From the NCBI GenBank assembly GCA_036250225.1, contig JAPZLL010000035.1, positions 62,001 through 126,000 on the forward strand: a stretch of 64,000 nucleotides of DNA, in the 5' to 3' direction. Below, piece after piece: positions 1 through 10,875 of this stretch; the first letter of the stretch is position 1; each line of letters starts with the position of its first letter. The notes below the pieces were generated by a model, which was not told the DNA's origin, did no database searches, and worked only from the letters and a program-made list of their open reading frames with translations. Origin of the DNA: Cercophora sp. LCS_1 (lineage: Eukaryota; Ascomycota; Sordariomycetes; Sordariales; Lasiosphaeriaceae). A program made the translations under genes and the position numbers.

Positions 1-682
1 TCCCAGCGGGAATCGTTCCTAAAAACGCCGGTGTAAACGGCGTATACCTCCCCGTCGGACACCGCACCACACCACCCGGATCCGTGGCCCCTTGGACAGA
101 CGTGTAACACGTTTCGATATTCATGATCGCGTCGGCCACGTCCCAGAGCGATTCGCTACCCGCTTGGACGTGCACACCCGGGTTGAGCACAACGGGCCCA
201 GACCGTGCGGCGAACTGAGTCTTGGCGTAGGTGGCGATTTCCGTGTTGTAGGCTAGTTTGGATGGACTGGTGTCGATTTCGTCAAAGAAGATGCCGGCGA
301 TGGAGATGTTGTTTGTGTTGCCGGACCAGCCTTGCTGGGTGGACCAGAGGAGGTACTGGTCGATGCCGGCTTTGACTTCGGAAATGGGACGGTTGCCAAA
401 GGTTGTGGCGATGTAGCCGATGGTGCGGACGTTGGGCTTTGCGGTCAAGGATCCGAGGGGATCGGCCCAGTCGATGATGTTGGGCGGTGGGTTTTGGGTG
501 TAGGGCGCGCCGCCGTTGTTGTTGACGATGATGTAGAAGGGGAGTTGGGGGTGGGATGCTGCGGCTTGGGTTACGGCGGCCCAGTCTTGGGGTCCGGTGG
601 TTGGGTAGATGTAGATGGGGAGGATGAGCCCAACTATAGCGGATGCGGCTGGGAGAGAGGCGAGGAGGGATGGGAGTTTCAT
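1..682 (-). CDS. Spherulation-specific family 4 (spherulin-4-like) secreted protein, partial
   Basis: The ATG is at 682 (reverse strand) and the frame stays open to the left window edge, so the C-terminus is missing. The first ~18 residues (MKLPSLLASLPAASA) look like a signal peptide. They are followed by a hydrophobic LILPIYIYP strand and a TIM-barrel-like pattern: a PFYIIVNNNGG strand, NIIDWADP, VRTIGYIATTFG, then AGIFFDEIDT with acidic residues at a strand end. This pattern is what I know of cell-surface spherulin 4-like proteins (Spherulin4 family). No intron is visible in the 682 bases. The protein is probably secreted or wall-associated; the biochemical role of the family is not established. 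Family call fairly sure, function unknown. Confidence 0.8.
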   Translation of the reverse strand, partial: MKLPSLLASLPAASAIVGLILPIYIYPTTGPQDWAAVTQAAASHPQLPFYIIVNNNGGAPYTQNPPPNIIDWADPLGSLTAKPNVRTIGYIATTFGNRPISEVKAGIDQYLLWSTQQGWSGNTNNISIAGIFFDEIDTSPSKLAYNTEIATYAKTQFAARSGPVVLNPGVHVQAGSESLWDVADAIMNIETCYTSVQGATDPGGVVRCPTGRYTPFTPAFLGTIPAG

Positions 683-1458
683 TGTAACGAGTGGCGTGGT
701 GGACGAGACCGATGAAGAAACATTTTGTTGAGTGGGACTTTCCGCTTTATGTGTATCATGTATCATGCATGTCGCCATTGGAGCGTGTCCTCAGGAATTA
801 CCGCTTGGATGTGGATCTTGGGAAGGATCATGGCGGTGCTGGGACAGCAAACTGCTGACCATCATCCAGGGTGGAAGCCAGGGGTAAAGCGGGTGTGGCT
901 GATGGCGGCACAGACATTCCTTTCAACATGTGGGTTTCGCATGCATTAAAGGGGCAACTTCAAAGCCGATCCGGGTTGGCTGATCAAGAACTATAGTGAA
1001 TCCTTCGCTGTAACCCGAGACAAAACTATTGACAAAGGATTGGGCTGAGTCCATTGGAATCACAGCGGTCATAACGATCCGAATCCCGACAAATCATGAA
1101 TCATCAAAACAACCGAGTGAAATAAAAAGGGGAAGACGCCGCATCAATCCGTAAGGATGTAGCCGAAAACTAACAATGAGAGAGAAGGGAGGAAGAAAGA
1201 TAAAAGGGAATAATGGTAGAGACACAGTGAGAATACACTCTCCAAATACCCCAACAACTGCAAAAGTACCACAGGTTGTTGTGATTCCAATGACAAGTCG
1301 CCCATCAGATTTGTTGCCCAGGCCGTCATCCTCAAGCCCGGAGGAGTTGAAGTTCGCCAAAAGATGCGACTTGATGTGGTTGATGGGAGTTGAAGCCCAT
1401 GTTGGCATGACTACGAGCCGCGATTATTTTGGAAGGAATTCAGCACATGCAACCTTGC
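683..1458. other. Intergenic region
   Basis: Between the divergent 5' end of the spherulin-like gene and the 3' end of the next reverse-strand gene. Only short overlapping frames on both strands with no recognisable domain, signal peptide or splice pattern. I see no gene here. Confidence 0.5.
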
Positions 1459-2578
1459 TCACGGGCGCCATACGTGTCTCCTTCGGGTGCCGCGTCGATG
1501 ATGGCGGTTTGGCGCCGGCTCTATCCTGAGACGCTCAAACTTAGCGGGTGGTGCAATGACAGGCTGAGAACTTCCTCCGCCGGGTGTGTTGGTCCGTGTC
1601 GCGGCCTCAATTAATCTCGCTTGCGCTGTTATCAACTCTTTTTGTTGTCGCGAGAGTCGCCCCTCTGCAGCCTCCCACAGATCCCACGTTGACTGATTGT
1701 AAGCTGAGAGGTCGGCTGCATACCTCCGGTTCCATTGCCGTGACAGTCGCCTTGCGGCACCCTGCTCCTCCGCGCGTTCCTTTGCGCGCTCTCTTGATCT
1801 CTCTCTTGCTGCAGCATGCTCGGCCGCCCATGCAGACACCATCCACTCCGTCTGATGGCGATTATGCTGATTCCAAGCTTCAAGATCGGCTGCGTGTGTC
1901 TCGTCCCGTTCCCTTGATCGCTGTCTCTCGGCAGTATATTCTGCTGCGCGCTCCCGTGCGCGCTCTCTTGACCTCTCTCTTGTTGCGGCGCGTTCAGCCT
2001 CTAGCTCTTCCCTCCGTCCCCTTGAACGCTCTCTCGCGGCATTTATGCGCTTTTCGTCCGCCTTGTCTTGAGCCTTCATAAGATCGCGGATTAGACCCAA
2101 CAACTGGTCCGGCGTACATTGCTGCCGGGCTTGTGGTATATCGTAGAGTCTTGGCTCAGGGGTCGGCTCGTGGGGGTGGTCGTGGCAGCGGCCGGTGTTG
2201 GGATATCGCGGATCCTCGAAATGTGCGTTTTGGTTTGGGCATCCACCCTTCTCGCATGCATCTAAAAGCGGTTATGTTAGTAAAAAAAAAAATCAGCTCG
2301 TTGAGGTCGACTTACGGGCCTTGCAGTAACCCATGCCGGGGGCGACCACTGAGTTGTTGCAAGCTTGGTTGCGACAGGTGGGCCCCGTGTTTTGTGCCGG
2401 AGCGTCTGTTTGGTGACCCCCATTTTCAGGAGAGGGCTTTCCATGATGGGGCTTCTTCCGGTCTTGTCTTGTCAGCTCGTGCTGCTCGAGATTGCCTATT
2501 TGAAGTTGAGACTGGTTCCTTACCATGGTGTCCAACACCCTTTTTGGGGTGCTTAGGTCCCTTGTGGTGCCCAGGCAT
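1459..2578 (-). CDS. Cys/His-rich (zinc-binding-like) protein with Arg/Glu-rich coiled coil
   Basis: Proposed exons (reverse strand) 2524..2578, 2316..2462 and 1459..2261; phases agree and give 334 aa. Intron 2262..2315 is strong (GTAAGT donor, CTAAC branch, TTTTAG acceptor). Intron 2463..2523 is weaker: GTAAGG donor, CTGAC branch, AAG acceptor. The N-terminus is His/Lys/Gly/Pro-rich. It is followed by a compact Cys/His module: C-x4-C, then YC-x2-H-x-C-x4-C, then C-x-H. This is a pattern I associate with uncharacterised fungal proteins that probably bind zinc. The C-terminal ~200 residues are a highly charged helix with repeated RERSRERARERA-like segments, probably coiled coil, ending in a basic tail. 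Nuclear location is an inference. No specific function recognised. Confidence 0.6.
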
Positions 2579-4278
2579 TTTGATGAGAGCGATGAGACGA
2601 ACACGTTATTCCTTCCAAACCTGTAGTGACCCGCGGGGTAAGGCTGCGAGTGCGAGGACTTGCGTGGGGGATAAATGTTGGAGGTGGGACGGAATAAGAT
2701 GGGTTTTTAGACTGCAAATCCGAAAAGGAAAGCTGCGCGGAAACCACAATCCTTTTCCAGGAGACTTCTCACCTTAAATAAACGCGGACATCTACCAGAG
2801 CCTTGTGAAAAGCCCCGCGGAGATGGACGCCGAAACGGGGCTTCCGGCAAGACTTGTCTGCACAACCAGTGCTTCCATCGCGTGGGGTTTGCATGAGTCG
2901 GCTCTTCGGAAGACGAACCTGCTCAAACCATGCAGACCAAAGACGTGTCAAGGTAAGCGAACGACGCAGAGCCAGCGCATCAGCAGTTTGTTGCCGGGAA
3001 ATGCCGGGTCCGTTGTCGGCTGCAGACACCAAAGGCGGGGCAGAAGGTGTCCTGTGTTGGTTCAGGAGAACCAAGCGCTGCCGGAGGAGAAGGCCCCCAA
3101 AATAAACGTGCGCGCCCTGAGCAGCAGGTATGCATGCCAGAAAATGTACAATGCCACTTTCCAGACGATATCTCGGGTCCCATACCAAGAATGTATCAAT
3201 TCTGCCTGTGTAACCGCCATTGTGAGAAGATACAATCACTAGCGAAATCGGCTTCGGCTTTTTCTCTTTCACACCATTCCAGCGCACGGACTTTTATGCA
3301 TCCAACAGCCTACACAGTGTGCTCTCTCACACGCGCTCAAGTGCAGCACCAAGCTGGACGGTTAATGCAACAACGGGGCATACTCATGACTGTCAGCCAA
3401 AAGTGGCCGTGGCAAGAAAAGGCTGACAGTACGGATGACCGCCTTCCTGAGTCGGTCGAAGGATAAGGCGAATCTGATTCCATTGAAGTCTCCATCAAAA
3501 GCCAACAGATAAATGAGGACACAACTGATTCCTTGGCCAAGTGTCTTGGATGGCGATGGTTCCGTCGCGACTGCCCGCCGCCCGTCGGGGTCTTCTGATA
3601 TCGGCGAGTTAGCGCCGTATTCTGGACGATGGGGCACGGTCTCCTCGTCGCGGTTCGACAGGGCGGTAGATCTTGGCGTCGCGCAGCGGCCGTTCCTTCC
3701 CCCCTCTGGGCTCAAACCAAGGCTGGTTTGCTATTGGCCAATTTAGCCGCCCGTCGAGCAAGCGGTTGCCAGAAATTGGACCCTTGGACCCTTACAGCAC
3801 ACTGCTTGCCGACCGGCCCGAGAGCGGCAGATTACAGGGCCAAGACACGTCAATCTTCCCGCAGCGGATGGCGGCCGAAGCTGGTGCGGCGGCCAGTTAA
3901 GCCCACCAAAGCGATCATCTTCGGCGCCATCCTCAACCAATTTTGTCGGTCGGGCATCAAGCCACTTCGCTGGCAGTTGTCGAGTAAGCGCCCGCCGCAG
4001 CGGGTCGCACTGCGCTTCCCCATTGGCCGTGTGAAGCGACGCGGCCGGTCAGGACGCCAAAATTTCGCAGCCCAACCCCTCGTCAATCCAGGCCAGCATC
4101 GACTCTGCGTCAACGATTGCGATTCTCAGAACAAAGCCCACCGTGACTGTCCGAGGCTATGTCTAGTTAAGCAACTTCTCAAAGGCTTTCGTTTCCATCT
4201 CTACACTGGTACGACACAGGTTTCACCATACCTAGCCAAGCCAAGAGTCTAATTGCATTTGCCGCAGGAACCGAAGAC
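2579..4278. other. Intergenic region upstream of the NLR gene
   Basis: About 1.7 kb with no gene I can support. It holds the left copy of the diverged inverted repeat (3232-3370) and the presumed promoter and 5' UTR of the NLR gene. The long frames here (for example 3629-4252 on the forward strand) have no domain-like composition and overlap others in several frames. Confidence 0.5.
3232..3370 (+). repeat. Diverged inverted repeat, left copy (pair of 8880-9027)
   Basis: The segment starting CTAGCGAAATCGGCTTC and running through an AGCGCACGG core to ATGCAA recurs on the reverse strand at about 8880-9027. The first ~30 bases are almost identical, and the remainder shows scattered transitions and short indels. 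Both copies keep a short open frame reading QSLAKSASAF. The two copies point towards each other and enclose the NLR gene. They could be relics of a transposon, terminal repeats, or a duplicated promoter segment. Confidence 0.6.
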
Positions 4279-7200
4279 ATGTCGGGCGCCGAGGTCATCG
4301 GCATCATCTCTGGTGTCATCGCCATTATTGACGCGACTGCGAAGATCTATAACGCTGCTAATGATGCATCTGGCCTCCCACAAGCCTTTCGCGATGTTGC
4401 TACGCGGCTCCCTCTTGTCCACGAAACCCTCCAAACCGTCTCGAGACACCTGAACACCTCCAACCCCGACGAGAACTCCTGCAAGGCAATACGCCCTATC
4501 TTGCAGCGCTGTGAGAACAGGGCAACGCAACTAGAGAAAATGTTTAAGGATGTTATCCCGCAGGCTGATGCCTCGAGGATGGAGCGATACCTGCTTGCCG
4601 CCCGCAGCTTGGGCAAAGGAGCGACGGTTGAGTCGCTAATGAAGGGCGTACTGGAGGATACCCAGCTTTTGGCCAGTAGTCGCGTCATGGAGCTGGCAAC
4701 GGAGGCCAGTATCGCAGCGTTAATACGGAGAGCGATAGAAGAAGTGTCTGCAATTCCGTCATCACTGCCAGACGGTACCTCGCCCAGACCAACCCTTACA
4801 GACATCTCTAACACTGAACAGGTATTTACTTGTCCGCAGTCCGCGAGGCCGAACGAGACGCCCTACTCAAGGAGCTAAAGTGGACTGATCCTACTATTGA
4901 CAAGCTACGCATCGAAAGAACAAAGGGGGGGTTATACGAAGCTTCATCCAGCTGGATTCTCTCCCACCCCAGTTACCAGGAGTGGCAAGACGGCGAAACC
5001 AACAAGCTGCTCTGGATAAAGGGCGGTGCTGGTAAGGGCAAGACAATGCTGCTAGTTACCATCACCAAGCACCTTCGATCCCAGACCAGACCTGACTACC
5101 ATGGTGCCAGCTCGTCCTTGTCGTTCTTCTTCTGCCAGAATACCGACGACCGTCTAAACAACGCAGTGGCCGTCCTCAAAGGGCTCATATACCTCCTGCT
5201 GGTCCAAGACGTCAGTCTCGTTTCATACCTTAAGAGTGACTGCGACCGGATGGGCAAGGACATCTTCGATGCCACCAACAATAACGCCAATGCCTTCGAC
5301 GCGCTGTCCAATGTCTTCAAGCAGATGGTCCAGCACCCACGGATGGAAACTCTGTACTTGGCTGTTGACGCTCTTGACGAATGCGAAAACGGGCTACCGG
5401 ACCTCCTTAACCTGGTCAGGGAAACTGCCCTCCAAGAAAACCGTCTCAAGTGGATCCTGACGAGCCGTAACCGGGTGGACATCGACGAAAACCTCGCGCT
5501 TGAGAACCCTGGGGCGAAGTTGAGCCTGGAAGTGAACGCGGAAGCCGTGGTACAAGCGATCAAAACCTACATCATTCGCAAGGTAGCCGAAGTCCCCTCA
5601 CTTCAATCCAGCCCTGTTCAGCGAACCAGCATTCAACAAAAGCTGCTCGAGAAGGCTGAGGGTACCTTTTTATGGGTCGATCTAGTATTGCGATCTATCC
5701 GCGGTGTTTTGGCCGAAGATGCTGTTCGCCGTATCGACGAGACGCCGCCAGGGCTACTGCCGCTTTACGATCGGATGATGGGAGATATCAGCAAGTCTGC
5801 GAGCAGCTACCGAGACTCGTGCCTTACAGTACTTTCAGTTGCAACCCTGGCGTACCGCCCACTCCACATTCTCGAACTCAGAACGCTAGCTGGGTTAAAG
5901 TACGAAACTGCTGATCTGGAGAAGATTGTCGACATGTGCGGCTCCTTTCTCACGCTGGTAGACAACCACGTCTATCCAATTCACCAGTCGGCTAAGGATT
6001 ACTTAGTCAGTGTCACCGCCGTCGACAAGATTTTCCCGTCTGGGAAACACACTGCTCAACGCAGCATCGTCGACAGATCAATTGCGGCGATGAAGACACT
6101 CCGGCGAGATGTATATCAGCTGGTGCATCCAGGAACCCTCACCCGTGACGTGGAGGCGCGGCTACCCACGCCTGATCCCTTACTTGGAGTGGGATACTCC
6201 TGTACATACTGGATCGACCATGTCTGTGAAACGGATAAGGCCGAGTTACAAAGCTCCCGACGTTACCGGCTAGCAAACACTCTCGAGCGGCATATCGCAG
6301 GATCAAAGAAGAGCATCCGAATAAGAGACTCAATTAAGGCGTTCTTCCACAACCACTTCCTTCACTGGCTTGAAGCGTTAAGTCTCCTCGGCGTTATTTC
6401 CAATGGAATCCTCTCTCTTGCTAAGCTTAGAACCATTGTCGAAGTAAGTTTCGACTCCTCTCCAACTTTGAACGGCAGATAGCTAAATCGCTAGATTAGG
6501 CAAGGACGGACAGTTTTACGAATCTTGTCGAAGACGCATATCGGTTCATGTTACTGAACCGATGGCTTATCGAACAGGCGCCACTACAGACTTATGTATC
6601 AGCATTGCTCTTTACTCCGGTTGACAGTATCATCTGTCGAATGTTTGCCAAAGAAGAGCCTGGTTGGGTGCTAACAAAGCCGGCGGCCGAGAAAACCTGG
6701 AGTCGATGTCTTCAAACATTTGAGGGCCATGGCGGTTCTGTTCGGTCAGTAGCCTTCTCCCCGGACGGTAGTCAAATCGCCTCTGGATCAAACGATAAGA
6801 CTATCCGTATCTGGGATGCGAAATCGGGTAAGGAGGTCCGGAAGCTTGAGGGCCACAACAGTTGGGTTCAGTCGGTAGCCTTCTCCCCTGACGGTAGTCG
6901 AATCGTCTCTGGATCAAACGATAAGACTATCCGTATCTGGGATGCGAAATCGGGTAAGGAGGTCCGGAAGCTTGAGGGCCACAGCAATTCGGTTCAGTCG
7001 GTAGCCTTCTCCCCAGACAGTAGTCGAATCGCCTCTGGATCAGACGATAATACCATCCGCGTCTGGGATGCGAAATTGGATAAGGAGGTCCAGAAGCTTG
7101 AGGGCCACAGCAGTTGGGTTTTATCAGTAGCCTTCTCCCCTGACGGTAGTCGAATCGTCTCTGGATCAGACGATAAGACTATCCGTATCTGGGATGCGAA

Positions 7201-8374
7201 ATCGGGAAAGGAGGTCCGGAAGCTTGAGGGCCACAGCAATTCGGTTCAGTCGGTAGCCTTCTCCCCAGACAGTAGTCGAATCGCCTCTGGATCAGACGAT
7301 AATACCATCCGCGTCTGGGATGCGAAATTGGATAAGGAGGTCCAGAAGCTTGAGGGCCACAGCAGTTGGGTTTTATCAGTAGCCTTCTCCCCTGACGGTA
7401 GTCGAATCGTCTCTGGATCAGACGATAAGACTATCCGTATCTGGGATGCGAAATCGGGAAAGGAGGTCCGGAAGCTTGAGGGCCACAGCAATTCGGTTCG
7501 GTCGGTAGCCTTCTCCCCAGACGGTAGTCGAATCGCTTCTGGATCAGACGATAATACCATCCGTATCTGGGATGCGAAATCGGGTAAGGAGGTCCGGAAG
7601 CTTGAGGGCCACAGCAGTTCGGTTTTGTCGGTAGCCTTCTCCCCGGACGGTAGTCGAATCGCCTCTGGATCAGTCGATAATACCATCCGTATCTGGGATG
7701 CGAAATCGGGCAAGGAGGTCCGGAAGCTTGAGGGCCACAACAGTTGGGTTCAGTCGGTAGCCTTCTCCCCTGACGGTAGTCGAATCGCTTCTGGATCATA
7801 CGATAATACCATCCGCATCTGGGATGCGAAATCGGGTAAGGAGGCCCGGAAACTTGAGGGCCACAGCAGTTGGGTTTTATCAGTAGCCTTCTCCCCTGAC
7901 GGTAGTCGAATCGCTTCTGGATCAGTCGATAAAACCATCCGTATCTGGGATGCGAAATCGGGCAAGGAGGTGCGCTCCGTAAATATGGGCCGCACCCCCA
8001 ATGGTCTTCGTTTCGAAGACTCAGGTGATTCCGGACTGTGGCTTCGAACCAGTGCTGGCAGCATCAAACTTGCAGGTGGCGAATCCAGCAGCCATGACAG
8101 CTACAATATTACTGGCGACACTTCTCACATGATCAAACCCAACGACCAGTTGACTTCAAATCCGCAGACACCATTTAGCAATACAGGGCTAAGGTGGGAT
8201 CTCAGTAGCGATGGCTCCTGGGTCACGTGGCGAGGCCAGGGGTCCATATGGCTTCCACCTGATTTCCGACCTGGGGAATCAGACATTTCCAGAGATGGAT
8301 CTGCAATTGTTATCGGCCGTCCGACGGGGCGTGTGGTGGTTTTGAGGATGTCCATGGACGTGTCATTCCCCTAA
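4279..8374 (+). CDS. NLR/STAND protein: SesA N-terminal domain, NACHT NTPase, ten WD40 repeats
   Basis: Proposed exons 4279..4774, 4840..6443, 6500..8374 give 1324 aa. Intron 2 is clear (GTAAGT, GCTAAAT, TTAG). Intron 1 uses GTACCT with CTCTAAC, and acceptors at 4821 and 4839 both keep frame. Residues 1-150 (MSGAEVIGIISGVIAIIDAT...) match the SesA-type N-terminal domain of fungal STAND proteins. The NACHT has Walker A GGAGKGKT (~227-234) and a Walker B-like LAVDALDEC (~339-347). A helical linker precedes ten 42-residue WD40 repeats (~772-1195; DNA 6722-7981) and a ~125-residue tail. By analogy with HET-E/HET-D and NWD proteins it probably senses non-self through the WD40 surface and oligomerises via NACHT. 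Repeats are near-identical with variation at GHxxxV and SGSxD positions, as in allorecognition NLRs. The gene is flanked by inverted repeats. The specific recognition target is unknown. Confidence 0.92.
6722..7981 (+). repeat. Ten tandem 126-bp WD40-coding repeats
   Basis: The period is exactly 126 bp, with units starting at 6722, 6848, 6974, 7100, 7226, 7352, 7478, 7604, 7730 and 7856. Units 3+4 (6974-7225) and 5+6 (7226-7477) are base-for-base identical, a recent 252-bp duplication. The identity continues about 22 bases into unit 7. The remaining units differ at few sites, concentrated in codons for the loop after GH and the residue after SGS. Confidence 0.95.
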
Positions 8375-9518
8375 GGCATTGTAAAGCACATGTTCATCTT
8401 CCTTGTGCTAGCATTCTCATCCGGCGTATATAATACATTTCAAGGTTCTTCTGATTCACCATCTATATTTCTTTTTGCTAGCTTGACACCAGAAGGGTCT
8501 GGGAGGGCAAGTCAATTTATAGATAGCTATGATGAAACTCTAGAATTTTCCAGCGATGCTGAGATGACTCATGCATCCAAAGACAGCAAGATCATCAGCT
8601 TCGATTCTCTCCTCGAAAGGTGATACGTAACCTGATGAGGCGAATACGCTTCGTGGCGATATTTTACTCCATGTGGTGGCTCCAGTGTGAATTCTAGATT
8701 TAGGACATGCACCTAAGAATCATAGTATGATCAGAACAGGCAAGTCAGAGTACTGCATACTTTATGTAGAGTTGATGCAACGACTTGTGGAAATAATCAC
8801 CCGTGTCGTCAGCCATTTTCGAGCGAGACCTCTCCAGCTGTCCTGAGATAGGCGACGATCAAATGGTTAGATGGCATGATTGCATCGTCCGACGACGTTC
8901 GACAAGGTGCTCAAGCACGTGCGAGGGCGCACAGCGCAGATGGTTAGATACATAAGTGGCCCGTGCGCTAAATTGGTGCAAGAGAAAAAACGCGGAAGCC
9001 GATTTCGCTAGCGACTGTAACAAGATAAGCGCTTGAAAGCGGGGCTGGGCGCACGTTTGGGGGCTTTCCAACCTGGAATGGAAGGGCGGACGAAGGGCAC
9101 AGACCTCTCGACCACCCCCGCATCCTCAATCGAACTCCACGCTGCCCTCAATTTGCCTGCCGATTTCTTTCCACGGAAAATGCTGCCGATTTGCGACTGA
9201 AAGCCCCAGACGTATACCTTTGATGAAAAGACCATGACGATGCGATGTCTGGAGATTTTCACTTGTCACCTTGTTCTAGCGATGACGACACCTCATCTCG
9301 GCATCAGCTGCCGCGAGACGCCGACCGCACAGCCGCTCGGATCTTAATCCGAATCGAGCTTAGCAATCTCACTCGAGCAAAAACACCGCCGGTGCGGGAT
9401 GAAACGTGACCTCACGACGGGTTTTTGTTTTTTTTCGACTCCACCGTCTCCGCCATCGTCCGACGACCCCATCACCTCACGACCCAAGTCGCCTAGCCAT
9501 GTGGAGATGATGATGTGA
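8375..9518. other. Intergenic region downstream of the NLR gene
   Basis: Contains the right inverted-repeat copy (8880-9027) and the presumed promoter of the following membrane-protein gene. A 77-codon frame at 8390-8623 begins with a hydrophobic stretch, but I could not relate it to any family and do not call it a gene. Confidence 0.45.
8880..9027 (-). repeat. Diverged inverted repeat, right copy (pair of 3232-3370)
   Basis: Read on the reverse strand this begins CTAGCGAAATCGGCTTCCGC, carries the same AGCGCACGG core, and ends near ATGCAATC. It faces the left copy across the NLR gene. The differences are mostly C/T or G/A, which would fit repeat-induced point mutation or simple age. Confidence 0.6.
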
Positions 9519-10836
9519 ATGGAAGACTACGCCAACTACACCAACCCCGCCAACCATCCTCCGCCGGGCACCGGCCCGGGGCCACCGGGCGTGCCTGGCG
9601 GGACGGACCGCTCCTACTCGGTCGACATCATCGTGTGCGCTGTCATCACGGCCCTCATCGGGTCCGTGTTTGTCGGTCTGCGCTTCTACGCGAGATATTT
9701 TATCGTGCGCGTGCTGCACTGGGAGGACTGGTTGATTCTGGCGGCTCAGGTAAGCCAACCTTCTCAATACAGTGCAGGGTTGCATTCTGATGGTTATAGG
9801 TTTGCTCAACGGTCATGTGTGGTGGCTTCGTCCATGGTTAGCCCCCTGTGATAGACATCTTGTCCCTGGATCTCTGCTAACACGCTGTGTAGAAGCTGTC
9901 CTTGGCCACGGCACGCATGCCTGGCTTGTCCCCTGGGAAAATGTCATCCGGATGGGAAAGGTACCCACCCGAGACAACTTCCTATATCGCGCCCCTCCCA
10001 ACCGCTGACACAATCCCTGCCAGGCCGGCTTCTATACGATCCTGTTCTATCAGCTCAGCCTCTCGTGCACGCAGGTGTCCATCCTGCTCCTGTACCACCG
10101 CGTGTGGAACTATCCCTACATCCGCAACGCCGCCAAGGGACTCCTTGTCATTGTCATGATCTACAAGTCTCTCATCTTGCTGGTGACCCTCACCGCGTGC
10201 ATCCCTCTGCGCGCCTTCTGGGACCTTGAGCTCCAAAAGACGTCGTACTGCCACCCCAAGCCCATCTGGTGGGCGACCGTCTACCTGCACATCATCATGG
10301 ACTTTTTGACCTACATGCTGCCCATGCCGGTCATTTTCCGGGTCCAGTTTCCCATCAGGCAAAAGATTCTACTCTTTGTCTTGTTTGCCTTTGGGTTCTT
10401 GTGAGTCTTTCTGATCGACATCTCTTTGTCTTTATCTCCCTTTCCGCCCCGTCCAGCGCGTGCGCTAAGTACCTTATCACGCCACAGCGTCTGCGCCATC
10501 TCCATCATCCGGCTCTACCTCCTCAAACTCGTCGACACTACAACCGACTACACCTTTGACAACGTCAGCATCGTATTTTGGTCATGCGTCGAGACAAACG
10601 GCGCCATCAGCGTCGCCTGCTTCATGACCATGAAGCCTCTCTTATCACGGTGGTTACCCAGTCTTGTGGAGGAACGACCGAGTGCATCCCATGTGATTGT
10701 TGCCTCGCGTGGTCGTTTGCCGACAATCGGATCAAGGCCGATGCGGCTACGGCCGTCCGAGATACAGCGGTCGTTAACGGCGAGTTTTCGCGGGTATGAG
10801 GTCGTCGCCGACGATGACCGGGCTAAGCATGCGTGA
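9519..10836 (+). CDS. Rhodopsin-domain (PTH11-like) seven-helix integral membrane protein
   Basis: Exons 9519..9749, 9800..9836, 9893..9960, 10024..10400 and 10488..10836 give 353 aa; every junction keeps phase, and exon 2 is only 37 nt. Hydrophobic segments follow the fungal rhodopsin-domain order: TM1 (VDIIVCAVITALIGSVFVGLRFYARY), a conserved HWEDWLIL motif, a GLGHGTH-like loop, TM3 (AGFYTILFYQLSLSCTQVSILLLY), TM4 (LLVIVMIYKSLILLVTLTACIP), TM5 after WWATVYLHI, and TM6/7 around CAISIIRLYLL and CVETNGAISVACFMTMKPLL. The cytoplasmic tail is basic and Ser/Arg-rich. The family includes putative G-protein-coupled receptors of the plasma membrane such as PTH11. Unlike PTH11 itself, no CFEM domain is present at the N-terminus, which is a short Pro/Gly-rich segment. 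Ligand unknown. Confidence 0.88.
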
Positions 10837-10875
10837 TGGATGGGATATAAAGGGAAATAACGCAGGATTGTTTGT

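Noticed and set aside
1584..2081. Forward frame of 165 codons
   Set aside because: Antisense shadow of the Arg/Glu-rich coiled-coil exon; low complexity and no start context.
3629..4252. Forward frame of 207 codons before the NLR gene
   Set aside because: Arg/Ala/Gln-rich composition without domain or splice logic, overlapping other frames; more likely promoter and leader of the NLR gene.
5096..5563. Reverse frame of 155 codons inside the NACHT exon
   Set aside because: Antisense to conserved NACHT coding sequence.
7246..7799. Reverse frames with periodic PSSFRTS motifs
   Set aside because: They simply mirror the WD40 repeat DNA.
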